A DNA stretch of 8,629 bases from Dehalococcoidales bacterium (lineage in GTDB: Bacteria; Chloroflexota; Dehalococcoidia; Dehalococcoidales; UBA3254): NCBI GenBank assembly GCA_028718465.1, contig JAQULX010000093.1, forward strand, positions 1 through 8,629, written 5' to 3'. The position numbers and the translations under genes are program-made. The notes beneath the pieces are model-generated. The model was not told the DNA's origin, did not search any database, and saw only the letters and a list, made by a program, of their open reading frames with translations. Shown in pieces: positions 1 to 5,808 of this stretch (its first letter is position 1; every line of letters begins with the position of its first letter).

Positions 1-41
1 GATGTAAATCCAGAATATCCAGGCCCAGTAGTTAATCTTTT

Positions 42-1415
42 TCACAATTTTTTAACCATGTAGACGCCCTGCCGACTATACCCTTCCGAACGGTAATATT
101 CCCGGGCGCCGATTCCGCTTATAACGGCTGCCCAGCCGCGTCCAAATTCATCCCGGGCGATGCGCTCGGCTTCTCTAAGCAAAGCTTTGCCGAATCCCCG
201 GTGCTGGGCGGCGCTCGCCTGCCGCTGGCTTAAAGGCAGCTCCGGTCCGAAGACATGCAATTCACGTATCAGGGCAATGTCACTTCCAATATCTGCCAGG
301 TTGAGCGCCGGCCTGTCTTGAATCCTCAACCTGAGCAGTCCGAATAGTGTCTCTCCGTCATCTTCAAAGGAAAGGAAGATTTCTTTGCCGCCGGATGCCT
401 CGTAGTCGAAGCGGGTCAGTTGAGGGTCGTGGATTGGCTGTTTATCTCGTACCCGAAATCCGTATTCCCGGCAGCGGATGCACCGGCAGCGGAGACCCAT
501 CTGCTCCATGCGCTGGCGTAGAGGATCGCGCAGAGAGTCCCGCAACCCGCCCACGATATACTTGGAGGGTATATCTCTGAGTACACGGGAGATGCGGACG
601 TATTTGGGCACATATGATTTTATCCGTGCGATGAGTTCGGTCATCACCTCATTGGTATAAGGCTGGTAGCGATTTTCCCTGTGCCATTTCTCCAGTTCAG
701 TGCCTTCAACTACCATGGTGGGATATATTTTCAGTCCATCGGGCCGGAATCGAGAATCTGTAAATAGCAGCCTGGAAAGCCGCAGGTCTTCCTCCGGCGT
801 AGACCTCGGCAGTCCGGGCATCCAGTGGTAGTGTACCTTCAGAGCATTCTCCCGGAGCAGGGTGCTGGCTCTGACCACATCTTCTACCGTATGGCCTCTG
901 CGGACTGTCCGGTATACCTCATCGCTCAACATCTGGACTCCCAGTTCGACCCGTGTGGTGCCGAAATCCAGCATCCGGTTAATTTCAGCCTGGTTACAGA
1001 AATCCGGGCGTGTCTCGATGCACAGTCCTGTACAACGGTGGACGGTGGTCTCATTGATCTGTTGAGCTTCTTCCAGTGTGGCGGAGTCACATCCGTTGAG
1101 CGCATCGAAGCAGCTCTTGATAAACCGGTACTGGTAGTCCTCAGGAGTTGCCGGAAAGGTGCCGCCCATGATTATCAGTTCGATCTTGTCGGTGGGATGT
1201 CCCATTTCGGCCAGGGTCCGCAGGCGCAAGTCTACCTGTTTGGCGGCATCATATTCACAACTGCGGGCGCGCAGCACTGCCGGAGATTCAGGAGTATAGC
1301 TCTGGGGAGTGGCGGAGAATGTGGGGCAGTAGATACAGCGGCCAGGGCAGCTCATTGGCTGAGTCATTACGGCTACGGGTGTGATCCCGGATATTGTTCT
1401 CGTTGTCTTTTTCAT
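42..1415 (-). CDS. elp3: Elp3-family tRNA U34 carboxymethyltransferase (radical SAM + GNAT)
   Basis: Complete 457-residue protein with the Elp3 two-domain layout. The N-terminal radical SAM domain has the cluster motif CPGRCIYC (C23, C27, C30), GGTF at 84-87 and a GLCIETRPDFC segment at 130-140. A Cys-rich linker, CRCIRC at 310-315, fits the zinc site of bacterial Elp3. The C-terminal acetyltransferase domain shows RELHVFG at 384-390, the acetyl-CoA loop HRGFGKALL at 405-413 and the tyrosine pair Y440/Y441. Family knowledge: Elp3 uses acetyl-CoA and a SAM-derived radical to add a carboxymethyl group to wobble uridine of tRNA. Bacterial members act without the other Elongator subunits, and none is encoded here. 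The start is supported by AAAGGAAG five bases before the ATG. It ends in TGA and is divergent from a Trm9-like methyltransferase gene with 126 bases between them. Identification is firm; the exact tRNA targets are inferred. Confidence 0.95.
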   Translation of the reverse strand: MKKTTRTISGITPVAVMTQPMSCPGRCIYCPTFSATPQSYTPESPAVLRARSCEYDAAKQVDLRLRTLAEMGHPTDKIELIIMGGTFPATPEDYQYRFIKSCFDALNGCDSATLEEAQQINETTVHRCTGLCIETRPDFCNQAEINRMLDFGTTRVELGVQMLSDEVYRTVRRGHTVEDVVRASTLLRENALKVHYHWMPGLPRSTPEEDLRLSRLLFTDSRFRPDGLKIYPTMVVEGTELEKWHRENRYQPYTNEVMTELIARIKSYVPKYVRISRVLRDIPSKYIVGGLRDSLRDPLRQRMEQMGLRCRCIRCREYGFRVRDKQPIHDPQLTRFDYEASGGKEIFLSFEDDGETLFGLLRLRIQDRPALNLADIGSDIALIRELHVFGPELPLSQRQASAAQHRGFGKALLREAERIARDEFGRGWAAVISGIGAREYYRSEGYSRQGVYMVKKL

Positions 1416-1541
1416 TTATACTTCCTTTAATAGTTTACCAGATTTAAAGTGGGAGATTAAATCACGGTTCCGGTTGGTAAAAGAGCTTTTGTATTTAACA
1501 CTTTTAACTATTCTGGCGAAGGCGGAGATACTATTGACATA

Positions 1542-2222
1542 ATGCGGGCAAGAGCAATGAATACAAGGATTATCCCTCGAAGAGAGGTTTTCGACCAGAT
1601 GGCCCCCGGCTGGTACGGTTTCCGGCATTATTCGATATTCCGTCCGGAACTGGAGGAGCTGTCCCGGCGCTGGCAAAAAGGCCGGCTGCTGAACGTAGGC
1701 AGCGGGCACGGTCCGGACTTTCTGCCATTTAAAGATCGATTCGATCTGTACGGTGTTGATTTTTCCGGAGAAATGATCAGGTTGGCCCGCCGGTATGCGC
1801 GCAAATTCCGGTTTCCGGTGAATTTGCAGGTGGCGGATGCCAGGAATCTTCCCTTTGCCGGTGAAACATTTGACTGGGCGATTTCGGTGGCTGCCTATCA
1901 CCATCTCAAAGGCCGTCAGGAACAGGCGTCCTGTCTTCAGGAACTGAAGAGGGTGTTAAAGCCGGGTGGGGAGGCTTTTCTGACGGTCTGGAACCGCTGC
2001 CAGCCCCGGTTCTGGTTTAAGGGAAAAGAGTATACGGCGCCATGGAAAGCCGGAGGAAAGGTGATTTACCGCTATTACTATCTTTTCACTTACTGGGAAT
2101 TCGAAAGCCTGGTTAAAAAAGCCGGTTTCCGGATATTGAAATCTTTCCCGGAACGCAGCTACCATTTTCCGGTCAAATATTTTTCGCGAAATATTTGTCT
2201 GCTGGTGAAGAAGATGGAATAA
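1542..2222 (+). CDS. Class I SAM-dependent methyltransferase, Trm9/ALKBH8-like
   Basis: A 226-residue Rossmann-fold methyltransferase. Motif I is VGSGHG (52-57), the acidic post-I residue is D73 in GVDFS, motif II is VADA (97-100), and KPGGEAFLTVWN covers 140-151. The stretch NLPFAGETFDWAISVAAYHH (102-121) and the later YRYYYLF (176-182) recall, from memory rather than alignment, the Trm9/ALKBH8 methyltransferase domain (NLP...ETFD.AIS...HH and RYYH). Those enzymes methylate 5-carboxymethyluridine at tRNA position 34. The divergent neighbour elp3 would make that substrate, which supports the same role here. A generic Methyltransf_11 enzyme remains possible. The start is uncertain: the ATG at 1542 lies 14 bases after GGAG (1524-1527), an in-frame ATG follows at 1557, and an in-frame ATT at 1533 has better spacing. 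The reading frame is open back to a stop at 1458. Confidence 0.85.
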   Translation: MRARAMNTRIIPRREVFDQMAPGWYGFRHYSIFRPELEELSRRWQKGRLLNVGSGHGPDFLPFKDRFDLYGVDFSGEMIRLARRYARKFRFPVNLQVADARNLPFAGETFDWAISVAAYHHLKGRQEQASCLQELKRVLKPGGEAFLTVWNRCQPRFWFKGKEYTAPWKAGGKVIYRYYYLFTYWEFESLVKKAGFRILKSFPERSYHFPVKYFSRNICLLVKKME

Positions 2223-2234
2223 ATACGGGCTAAA

Positions 2235-2250
2235 CTGATAGTTGTATCAG
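2235..2250. repeat. Perfect 6-bp hairpin upstream of the 2310 gene
   Basis: CTGATA (2235-2240) and TATCAG (2245-2250) form a perfect inverted repeat around the loop GTTG, just after the methyltransferase stop. There is no T-run after it on plus; on minus it is followed by TTTAG. It lies upstream of the probable promoter of the next gene and could be an operator or a weak terminator. Confidence 0.4.
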
Positions 2251-2272
2251 AGACTACGGTATGTTATGTTTA

Positions 2273-2280
2273 GATAATAT
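2273..2280 (+). promoter_or_regulatory. Possible -10 region for the 2310 gene
   Basis: GATAATAT sits in AT-rich sequence 30 bases before the start codon at 2310, a sensible place for a -10 element. No convincing -35 hexamer is visible at the usual spacing, so this is only a candidate. Confidence 0.3.
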
Positions 2281-2309
2281 AAAGCATAAATCACACCGCA
2301 GGAGAGAAT

Positions 2310-2783
2310 ATGTTTGAATCGGAATGGTTCCAGTATGTCTTTATTGCCCTTATATTTCTTCTCTTGATCTGGAATTTGACACGCCGCCGTAGACAGTCGA
2401 CAGGGAATCCTAATATGGACGCCGCCGGCGCTGTGCTGTCCGATATTAATCAAAACCTGAGGGTCGCTGATGAACGTCTCGCCAACTATCAATCGAAGAA
2501 AAAGTTCTATACCGGCAGTTGGAGCAATTATAAAGATAAACTGGGTTTTCTGGGAACGGAGCTGTCCTCCGATCTGAATAAGTCTTTCTTAATGGCAGAA
2601 GACTTTAATATGCGGATCGATTCAGCCAAAAGGAGCAATGCCATGTCAGTTTTACAGGATATGCCGGTGGAGAGCCTGAAAGAGCAACTGACGAGAAATA
2701 AAGAAGCGCTGGTATCCTGGCTAAAAACGAATTATCAACTGGATCAAATGAATAACCCGCCGCGCCGGGGTTGTGGCGCATAG
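2310..2783 (+). CDS. Uncharacterised membrane-anchored protein
   Basis: I do not recognise this 157-residue protein. Residues about 7-23 form a single hydrophobic helix followed by RRRR, which predicts an N-out, C-in anchor with the rest in the cytoplasm. The soluble part is rich in charged and polar residues and has a helical, possibly coiled-coil look through about residue 115 (segments such as LSDINQNLRVADERL). A second likely helix runs from about 120 to 145. The last residues, PPRRGCGA, form a short basic tail with one cysteine. The start is well supported: GGAGAG at 2301-2306 lies directly upstream of the ATG. The gap to the methyltransferase is 87 bases and contains a hairpin and a possible promoter, so it may be its own unit. 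No function can be assigned. Confidence 0.75.
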   Translation: MFESEWFQYVFIALIFLLLIWNLTRRRRQSTGNPNMDAAGAVLSDINQNLRVADERLANYQSKKKFYTGSWSNYKDKLGFLGTELSSDLNKSFLMAEDFNMRIDSAKRSNAMSVLQDMPVESLKEQLTRNKEALVSWLKTNYQLDQMNNPPRRGCGA

Positions 2784-2788
2784 CCCGG
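2765..2788 (+). other. Short GC-rich stem spanning the stop codon
   Basis: CCGGG (2765-2769) can pair with CCCGG (2784-2788) across a 14-base loop holding the stop codon at 2781-2783. No T-run follows, so it is a poor intrinsic terminator. It is noted because no better one is visible in the convergent gap 2784-2891. Confidence 0.2.
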
Positions 2789-2891
2789 ATTGAGACGCGG
2801 CCGCTATCTATCCAATCGGTAAGATGTTGAAAATACACCTGCTCTTATTTAGAATATCCGGCCAGACCGCTTGTTCTCAAGGATGATCGTC

Positions 2892-3275
2892 TCAGGTTTC
2901 GTCTTCTCCTTGCCCGTCCTTGCTCGCCTGCCACGGCCAGCGTTTATCTATCTCTACTACCAGTGACCAGCTTAAAAACGTTCGCACGACAACCAGAAGA
3001 CCTAGAATCGCGATGCTCTGGAAAGTGGAGTCCAGTACTACCGTTCGTACTACGTCAGCAGCGATCAGGACTTCTATTCCCAATATTATTGCTCTGGCCA
3101 GTCCGACTCGATATCTATGGTAGAGACCTGCCGGTCTGCTGCGGGAGAATCTCTTTATAAGGAACATGGCTGTGGAAGTGATAATGTTAACAGCTATGAT
3201 AACTACAGCCAGTATTTCCGTTCCTGTAACTACAATTTGAACCCAGTGCAAGGCAATTTCTTCGAAATTAACCAT
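2892..3275 (-). CDS. DUF1622 family integral membrane protein
   Basis: A 127-residue protein with three hydrophobic segments (about 11-41, 59-81 and 84-106), so an inner-membrane protein. Two stretches are typical of DUF1622: GLARAIILGIEVLIAADVVR (58-77) and RTFLSWSLVVEIDKRWPWQ (98-116). The family is widespread in bacteria and archaea and has no established biochemical function that I know of. The charged tail (SKDGQGEDET) is probably cytoplasmic. AAAGAG lies 3 bases before the ATG and is a modest ribosome binding site. The gene converges on the 2310 gene with 108 bases between stops. Upstream, a hairpin with a minus-strand T-run (3379-3400) would insulate it from minus-strand transcription arriving from the ruvB-rimI side. 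Family assignment is from memory of the conserved segments. Confidence 0.88.
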   Translation of the reverse strand: MVNFEEIALHWVQIVVTGTEILAVVIIAVNIITSTAMFLIKRFSRSRPAGLYHRYRVGLARAIILGIEVLIAADVVRTVVLDSTFQSIAILGLLVVVRTFLSWSLVVEIDKRWPWQASKDGQGEDET

Positions 3276-3378
3276 ATCTCTTTATTGCGAACCGATACTG
3301 TCTTTCAGCCTTCCATTTCTCCTGTGTATCCTGTTTTGGATGAACAGCAATAGTTTTTAACGAACTCCGGGTTATGAT

Positions 3379-3400
3379 AAAAGCTAATCTATTGATTAGC
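3379..3400 (-). terminator. Possible intrinsic terminator, minus strand
   Basis: GCTAATC (3383-3389) and GATTAGC (3394-3400) form a perfect 7-bp stem with a 4-base loop. On the minus strand it is followed at once by TTTTATC. The stem is AT-rich, so strength is uncertain. It would stop minus-strand transcripts from the gene-free region or from rimI before they reach the DUF1622 gene. Confidence 0.5.
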
Positions 3401-3771
3401 CGTTTGATGTTACTCAAATAAACACGGCTACGCCGGAATAAGTACTATATATAAAACTTATCAAAATTAAGTCGCTGGGACATCTCCCAAAATATGGAAA
3501 AAGAGCACTGATAATTGCTGACAAGATCAAAAGAAATGCTTGATTAAAACAAGGTAAGATAATGCAGTGTGCGATTTGTACGCGCTTTCAAACATAAAGG
3601 AATCTTACCATCACTATACATCAATTGACGGATAAACAGCTTTTGAAGATTATCAGGATATGCCCTGAAGAAGCCTGCATAACAGGTGGCGGTAAGACTG
3701 GGTTAATCCGGGCAACCCCGTTTGTTTATCGTTAAGGCACTGAAAAACATATAGCGTAAGATATGGAGGCT

Positions 3772-3792
3772 AAGAAAACGCGGTAACACGCG
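3772..3792 (-). terminator. Possible intrinsic terminator after rimI
   Basis: On the minus strand, 18 bases after the rimI stop, CGCG (3789-3792) and CGCG (3779-3782) form a short GC stem around a 6-base loop, followed by TTTTCTT (3778 to 3772). The position and T-run suit the end of the ruvB-rimI transcript. The 4-bp stem is short, so some read-through is likely. Confidence 0.42.
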
Positions 3793-3810
3793 ACTCAGCA
3801 AACTATCATT

Positions 3811-4458
3811 CTAGCTAATCCTGTATTCTATATCGCCCATCTTCTGGAAATGGGCTTTTTTCAATTTCTGGAATTGCTGCTGATAAGAATCTGAAGTGAT
3901 GAAATCGGTGGTCATTATGAAGGCGTCTTCCTTGTTATCGGTGTAGTACCCGCGGCGGATGCCTGCCCTGGAGAAGCCGTATTTGGAATACAGGTTCTGA
4001 GCGACTGTGTTGGAAGCCCGGACTTCCAGAGTAACCGTTCTTGCCTTGAGCTGGGTTGATTTCTCGATGCTGGATATCAGAAGCAGTTCGCCGATGCCTT
4101 TGCCGCGATAAGACTCGCGGACGGCGATATTAATGATATGGGACTCATCGACCATCAACCACAAGCCAACAAACCCGCAGATAAAATCAACCATTTCGTT
4201 TTCGGGATCAAAAGATTGGGGAGGGTTATGGCCGAACGGCCATCGCATGCCCAGGAATGATCGGACCGGCACCAGTTTGATGGCTGGTTGCGAGTTCATA
4301 ACCTTGCTGCCGTTGCAGGCCACCAGATAGTGCGCCAGGCGGTTGGTCATTTCCGACCGGAAATTTACCGGAGGCCACATTGTGGGGAAGGCTTCACGGT
4401 CTATCTGGGTCACCTGGGGTATGTCCAGCTTGGTCATGCGGCGGACCTGGCAAGTCAC
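3811..4458 (-). CDS. rimI: RimI-like ribosomal protein bS18 alanine N-acetyltransferase (GNAT)
   Basis: A 215-residue GNAT acetyltransferase. The acetyl-CoA loop is RGKGIG (118-123), preceded by the strand HIINIAV (107-113). The segment EVRASN...LYSKYGF (145-162) and the ending RRGYYTDNKEDAFIM (168-182) are the RimI signature. RimI transfers acetyl from acetyl-CoA to the N-terminal alanine of ribosomal protein S18. Compared with the E. coli enzyme of about 148 residues, this one has an insertion at roughly 51-88 between two core strands and a basic C-terminal tail after 185. It starts at GTG. The ATG overlapping that codon reads straight into TGA, while GGAGG at 4466-4470 is spaced seven bases from the GTG. 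It lies 58 bases after ruvB on the same strand. RimI is often next to tsaB/tsaD; neither is here, so another N-terminal acetyltransferase role is possible. Confidence 0.85.
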   Translation of the reverse strand: MTCQVRRMTKLDIPQVTQIDREAFPTMWPPVNFRSEMTNRLAHYLVACNGSKVMNSQPAIKLVPVRSFLGMRWPFGHNPPQSFDPENEMVDFICGFVGLWLMVDESHIINIAVRESYRGKGIGELLLISSIEKSTQLKARTVTLEVRASNTVAQNLYSKYGFSRAGIRRGYYTDNKEDAFIMTTDFITSDSYQQQFQKLKKAHFQKMGDIEYRIS

Positions 4459-4465
4459 ATCAATA

Positions 4466-4470
4466 CCTCC
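4466..4470 (-). promoter_or_regulatory. Shine-Dalgarno site fixing the GTG start of rimI
   Basis: GGAGG on the minus strand with a seven-base spacer selects GTG at 4458-4456. The ATG at 4460-4458 is out of frame and followed by TGA. Confidence 0.75.
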
Positions 4471-4516
4471 CGAGAAGAAATTCTCATTTTGAATTCCATC
4501 GAATAACTGTACCGGT

Positions 4517-5548
4517 TCACCCTTTTCCCCAGAGAGTAGTCTGAGATGATTCCTGTTTATTATAAGGTATGCCCAGGTGCTGGTAAGCTCTGACGGTCGC
4601 GACCCTTCCGCGCGGGGTTCGGTCCAGAAAGCCTAGCTGGAGCAAATAGGGCTCGTAAACGTCCATAATAGTATCAGATTCTTCACTGATAGAGGCGGCG
4701 ATGGTTTCCAGCCCTACCGGTCCGCCATTGAATTTTTCGATTATGGTGCGCAGGACATTACGGTCGATTTCATCCAGTCCGATTTCATCGACCTCTAATT
4801 GATTTAATGATTGGGCTGCCACTTCCCTGGTAATGACGCCCTCAGCCTTAACCTGAGCGTAGTCCCGGACTCTTTTAATCAAGCGATTAGCTACGCGTGG
4901 TGTACCCCGGGCCCGGCAGGCGATCTCTTTCAAGCCTTCTGGCTCAGCTTTGATTTGGAGTATGGAAGCCGAACGCAGCAGAATTTTTTCCACAGAGTCC
5001 TCATCATAAAAATCCAGGCGCTGCACGATGCCGAAACGATCCCGCAGGGGGGCGCTGAGCATCGCATAGCGCGTGGTGGCGCCAATCAAGGTGAAAGGTG
5101 GCAACTTCAAACGCAGGCTCCTGGCACCCGGTCCTTTTCCGATGATAATATCCAGGGCGAAGTCTTCCATGGCCGGGTAGAGTACCTCTTCCACTACGCG
5201 GGAGAGGCGGTGGACCTCATCGATGAAAAGGATATCCTGAGCGCGCAGGTTGGTCAGTATTGCGGCCAGATCGCCGGTGCGTTCGATGGCGGGGCCGGAT
5301 GTAACTTTAATGCTGACTCCCATTTCGGCGGCAATGATGTACGCCAGTGTGGTCTTGCCCAGACCGGGAGGCCCGTAAAGAAGAATATGGTCCAAAGCTT
5401 CATCCCGTCTCTTGGCCGCCGCAATCGAGATACTCAGGTTTTCTTTAATTTTATTTTGTCCGATAAAATCTTCCAGACTGCGCGGTCTTAAGCTGGTATC
5501 CAGTACCACATCTTCATTCTCGGACTGTCCTGAAACAATACGTCCTAT
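4517..5548 (-). CDS. ruvB: Holliday junction branch migration helicase RuvB
   Basis: RuvB is the hexameric AAA+ motor that, with RuvA, drives branch migration of Holliday junctions in recombinational repair. Residues are numbered from the first conventional start (GTG, 5509): [13 protein letters not shown] (6-18), Walker A GPPGLGKT (46-53), Walker B ILFIDEVH (93-100), sensor 1 GATTR (143-147), the arginine-finger segment PLRDRFG (154-160), sensor 2 RGTPR (201-205), and the winged-helix end with RTPRGR (297-302). All catalytic motifs are intact. I extend the gene 13 codons to an ATA at 5548. GGGAGGA lies at 5554-5560 with ideal spacing, and the added residues GRIVS match the conserved RuvB N-terminus (compare ERLVS in Bacillus subtilis, from memory). 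That gives 343 residues; with GTG it is 330. It heads an operon with rimI. No ruvA or ruvC is in the window. Confidence 0.96.
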   Translation of the reverse strand: MGRIVSGQSENEDVVLDTSLRPRSLEDFIGQNKIKENLSISIAAAKRRDEALDHILLYGPPGLGKTTLAYIIAAEMGVSIKVTSGPAIERTGDLAAILTNLRAQDILFIDEVHRLSRVVEEVLYPAMEDFALDIIIGKGPGARSLRLKLPPFTLIGATTRYAMLSAPLRDRFGIVQRLDFYDEDSVEKILLRSASILQIKAEPEGLKEIACRARGTPRVANRLIKRVRDYAQVKAEGVITREVAAQSLNQLEVDEIGLDEIDRNVLRTIIEKFNGGPVGLETIAASISEESDTIMDVYEPYLLQLGFLDRTPRGRVATVRAYQHLGIPYNKQESSQTTLWGKG

Positions 5549-5560
5549 GGTTTTCCTCCC
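5546..5560 (-). promoter_or_regulatory. Strong Shine-Dalgarno site before a non-canonical ATA start of ruvB
   Basis: GGGAGGA (5560 to 5554) is followed by five bases and then ATA (5548-5546), in frame with ruvB. An in-frame TGA at 5563-5561 sits just upstream and no ATG, GTG or TTG lies between it and the GTG at 5509. The GTG has no good ribosome binding site of its own. Confidence 0.65.
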
Positions 5561-5577
5561 TCAGTGAGACTAAAATT

Positions 5578-5609
5578 ATTATATCATATCTGCATATAAG
5601 AGGCTTCAA
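5578..5609 (-). promoter_or_regulatory. ruvB-rimI promoter with extended -10
   Basis: On the minus strand TGATATAAT (5586-5578) is a perfect extended -10 (TGnTATAAT). TTGAAG (5609-5604) resembles a -35 but sits 20 bases away, longer than usual, which an extended -10 can tolerate. The transcript would begin near 5571, leaving a leader of about 23 bases before the ATA start. This fits the upstream start better than the GTG. Confidence 0.65.
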
Positions 5610-5749
5610 TCTGGAAACGGCAATTTTAATGTTCATTCCCGGTTAGTTTGCGATGCTTTTCGATTGCCTCGGAGTTGCCCGGAGGGTGGCCGGAGCCTCG
5701 TACTGACGCAAGAAGGTCGGGACAAACCAGTGACGAAAGGGCCTGATAA
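5610..5749. other. Non-coding segment between rpoC and ruvB with three CGGAG repeats
   Basis: No gene seen. CGGAG occurs at 5670-5674, 5680-5684 and 5691-5695, spaced by about one helical turn. TTGCG (5648-5652) can pair with CGCAA (5707-5711), and ACTG (5702-5705) with CAGT (5728-5731). This could be a protein-binding site upstream of the ruvB promoter, part of the rpoC 3' untranslated region, or a worn-down repeat. Confidence 0.3.
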
Positions 5750-5783
5750 CATACGGCCTCCCCGGTAAAGAGGAGGCCGTATG
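5750..5783 (-). terminator. Stem-loop terminator after rpoC
   Basis: CATACGGCCTCC (5750-5761) and GGAGGCCGTATG (5772-5783) form a perfect 12-bp GC-rich stem with a 10-base loop, 25 bases after the rpoC stop. On the minus strand it is followed by TTATCAGG, a weak T-run, so it may act as a strong hairpin with inefficient release or as a 3'-end stabiliser. TTTT at 5791-5794 on the other side gives it weak bidirectional character. Confidence 0.75.
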
Positions 5784-5808
5784 AGTACACTTTTAACAAG
5801 TCGAAGGA

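Larger units (their letters stand above)
3354..3810. other. Gene-free AT-rich region with many inverted repeats; candidate structured RNA
   Basis: No convincing protein gene. GC content over 3421-3780 is about 39% by count, clearly lower than the flanking genes. Three perfect 8-base inverted repeats occur: CTGATAAT 3508-3515 with 3649-3656, GGTAAGAT 3553-3560 with 3602-3609, and GATAAACA 3631-3638 with 3723-3730. Smaller hairpins are TGGGA/TCCCA (3476-3489), ATCAA/TTGAT (3526-3544), CCTG/CAGG (3674-3686), GGGTT/AACCC (3700-3718) and CATAT/ATATG (3748-3765). The first and third long pairs interleave, so they would form a pseudoknot or be alternatives. About one perfect 8-mer pair is expected by chance in 300 bases, so the excess is modest. 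I searched by eye for tmRNA, RNase P, SRP, 6S and common riboswitch cores and found none. Confidence 0.4.

Noticed and set aside
825..1430. 201-codon open frame on plus, antisense to elp3
   Set aside because: It lies fully opposite a gene with intact catalytic motifs, its translation shows no recognisable domain, and there is no ribosome site of note. It is a shadow of elp3 codon composition.
1416..1541. Promoters in the elp3/methyltransferase divergent gap
   Set aside because: The gap is AT-rich and must hold two promoters, but I found no -35/-10 pair with good sequence and 16-18 base spacing on either strand. TTTACC with TTAATC on minus is too poor to list.
1416..1904. 162-codon open frame on minus, ending exactly at the elp3 start
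   Set aside because: The junction is neat, but most of it is antisense to the methyltransferase and the translation has no family features.
2797..2805. GCGGCCGC palindrome in the convergent gap
   Set aside because: It is a simple 8-base restriction-site palindrome with no loop or T-run, so neither terminator nor repeat element.
3300..3330. Tiny minus-strand upstream frame (ATG GAA GGC TGA) with AGGAG before the DUF1622 gene
   Set aside because: Only three codons, and the spacing of AGGAG to the ATG is very short. Too little to call a regulatory leader peptide.
3120..3353. Plus-strand frame overlapping the DUF1622 gene
   Set aside because: It is antisense to the conserved membrane segments of DUF1622 and encodes nothing recognisable.
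3625..3735. 36-codon frame on plus from TTG inside the gene-free region (begins LTDKQLLKI)
   Set aside because: No Shine-Dalgarno precedes the TTG, the frame is open only from a stop at 3595, and an open run of this length is common by chance. No family resemblance.
4811..5491. 226-codon open frame on plus, antisense to ruvB
   Set aside because: RuvB on the other strand has every AAA+ motif; this frame has none and is a shadow.
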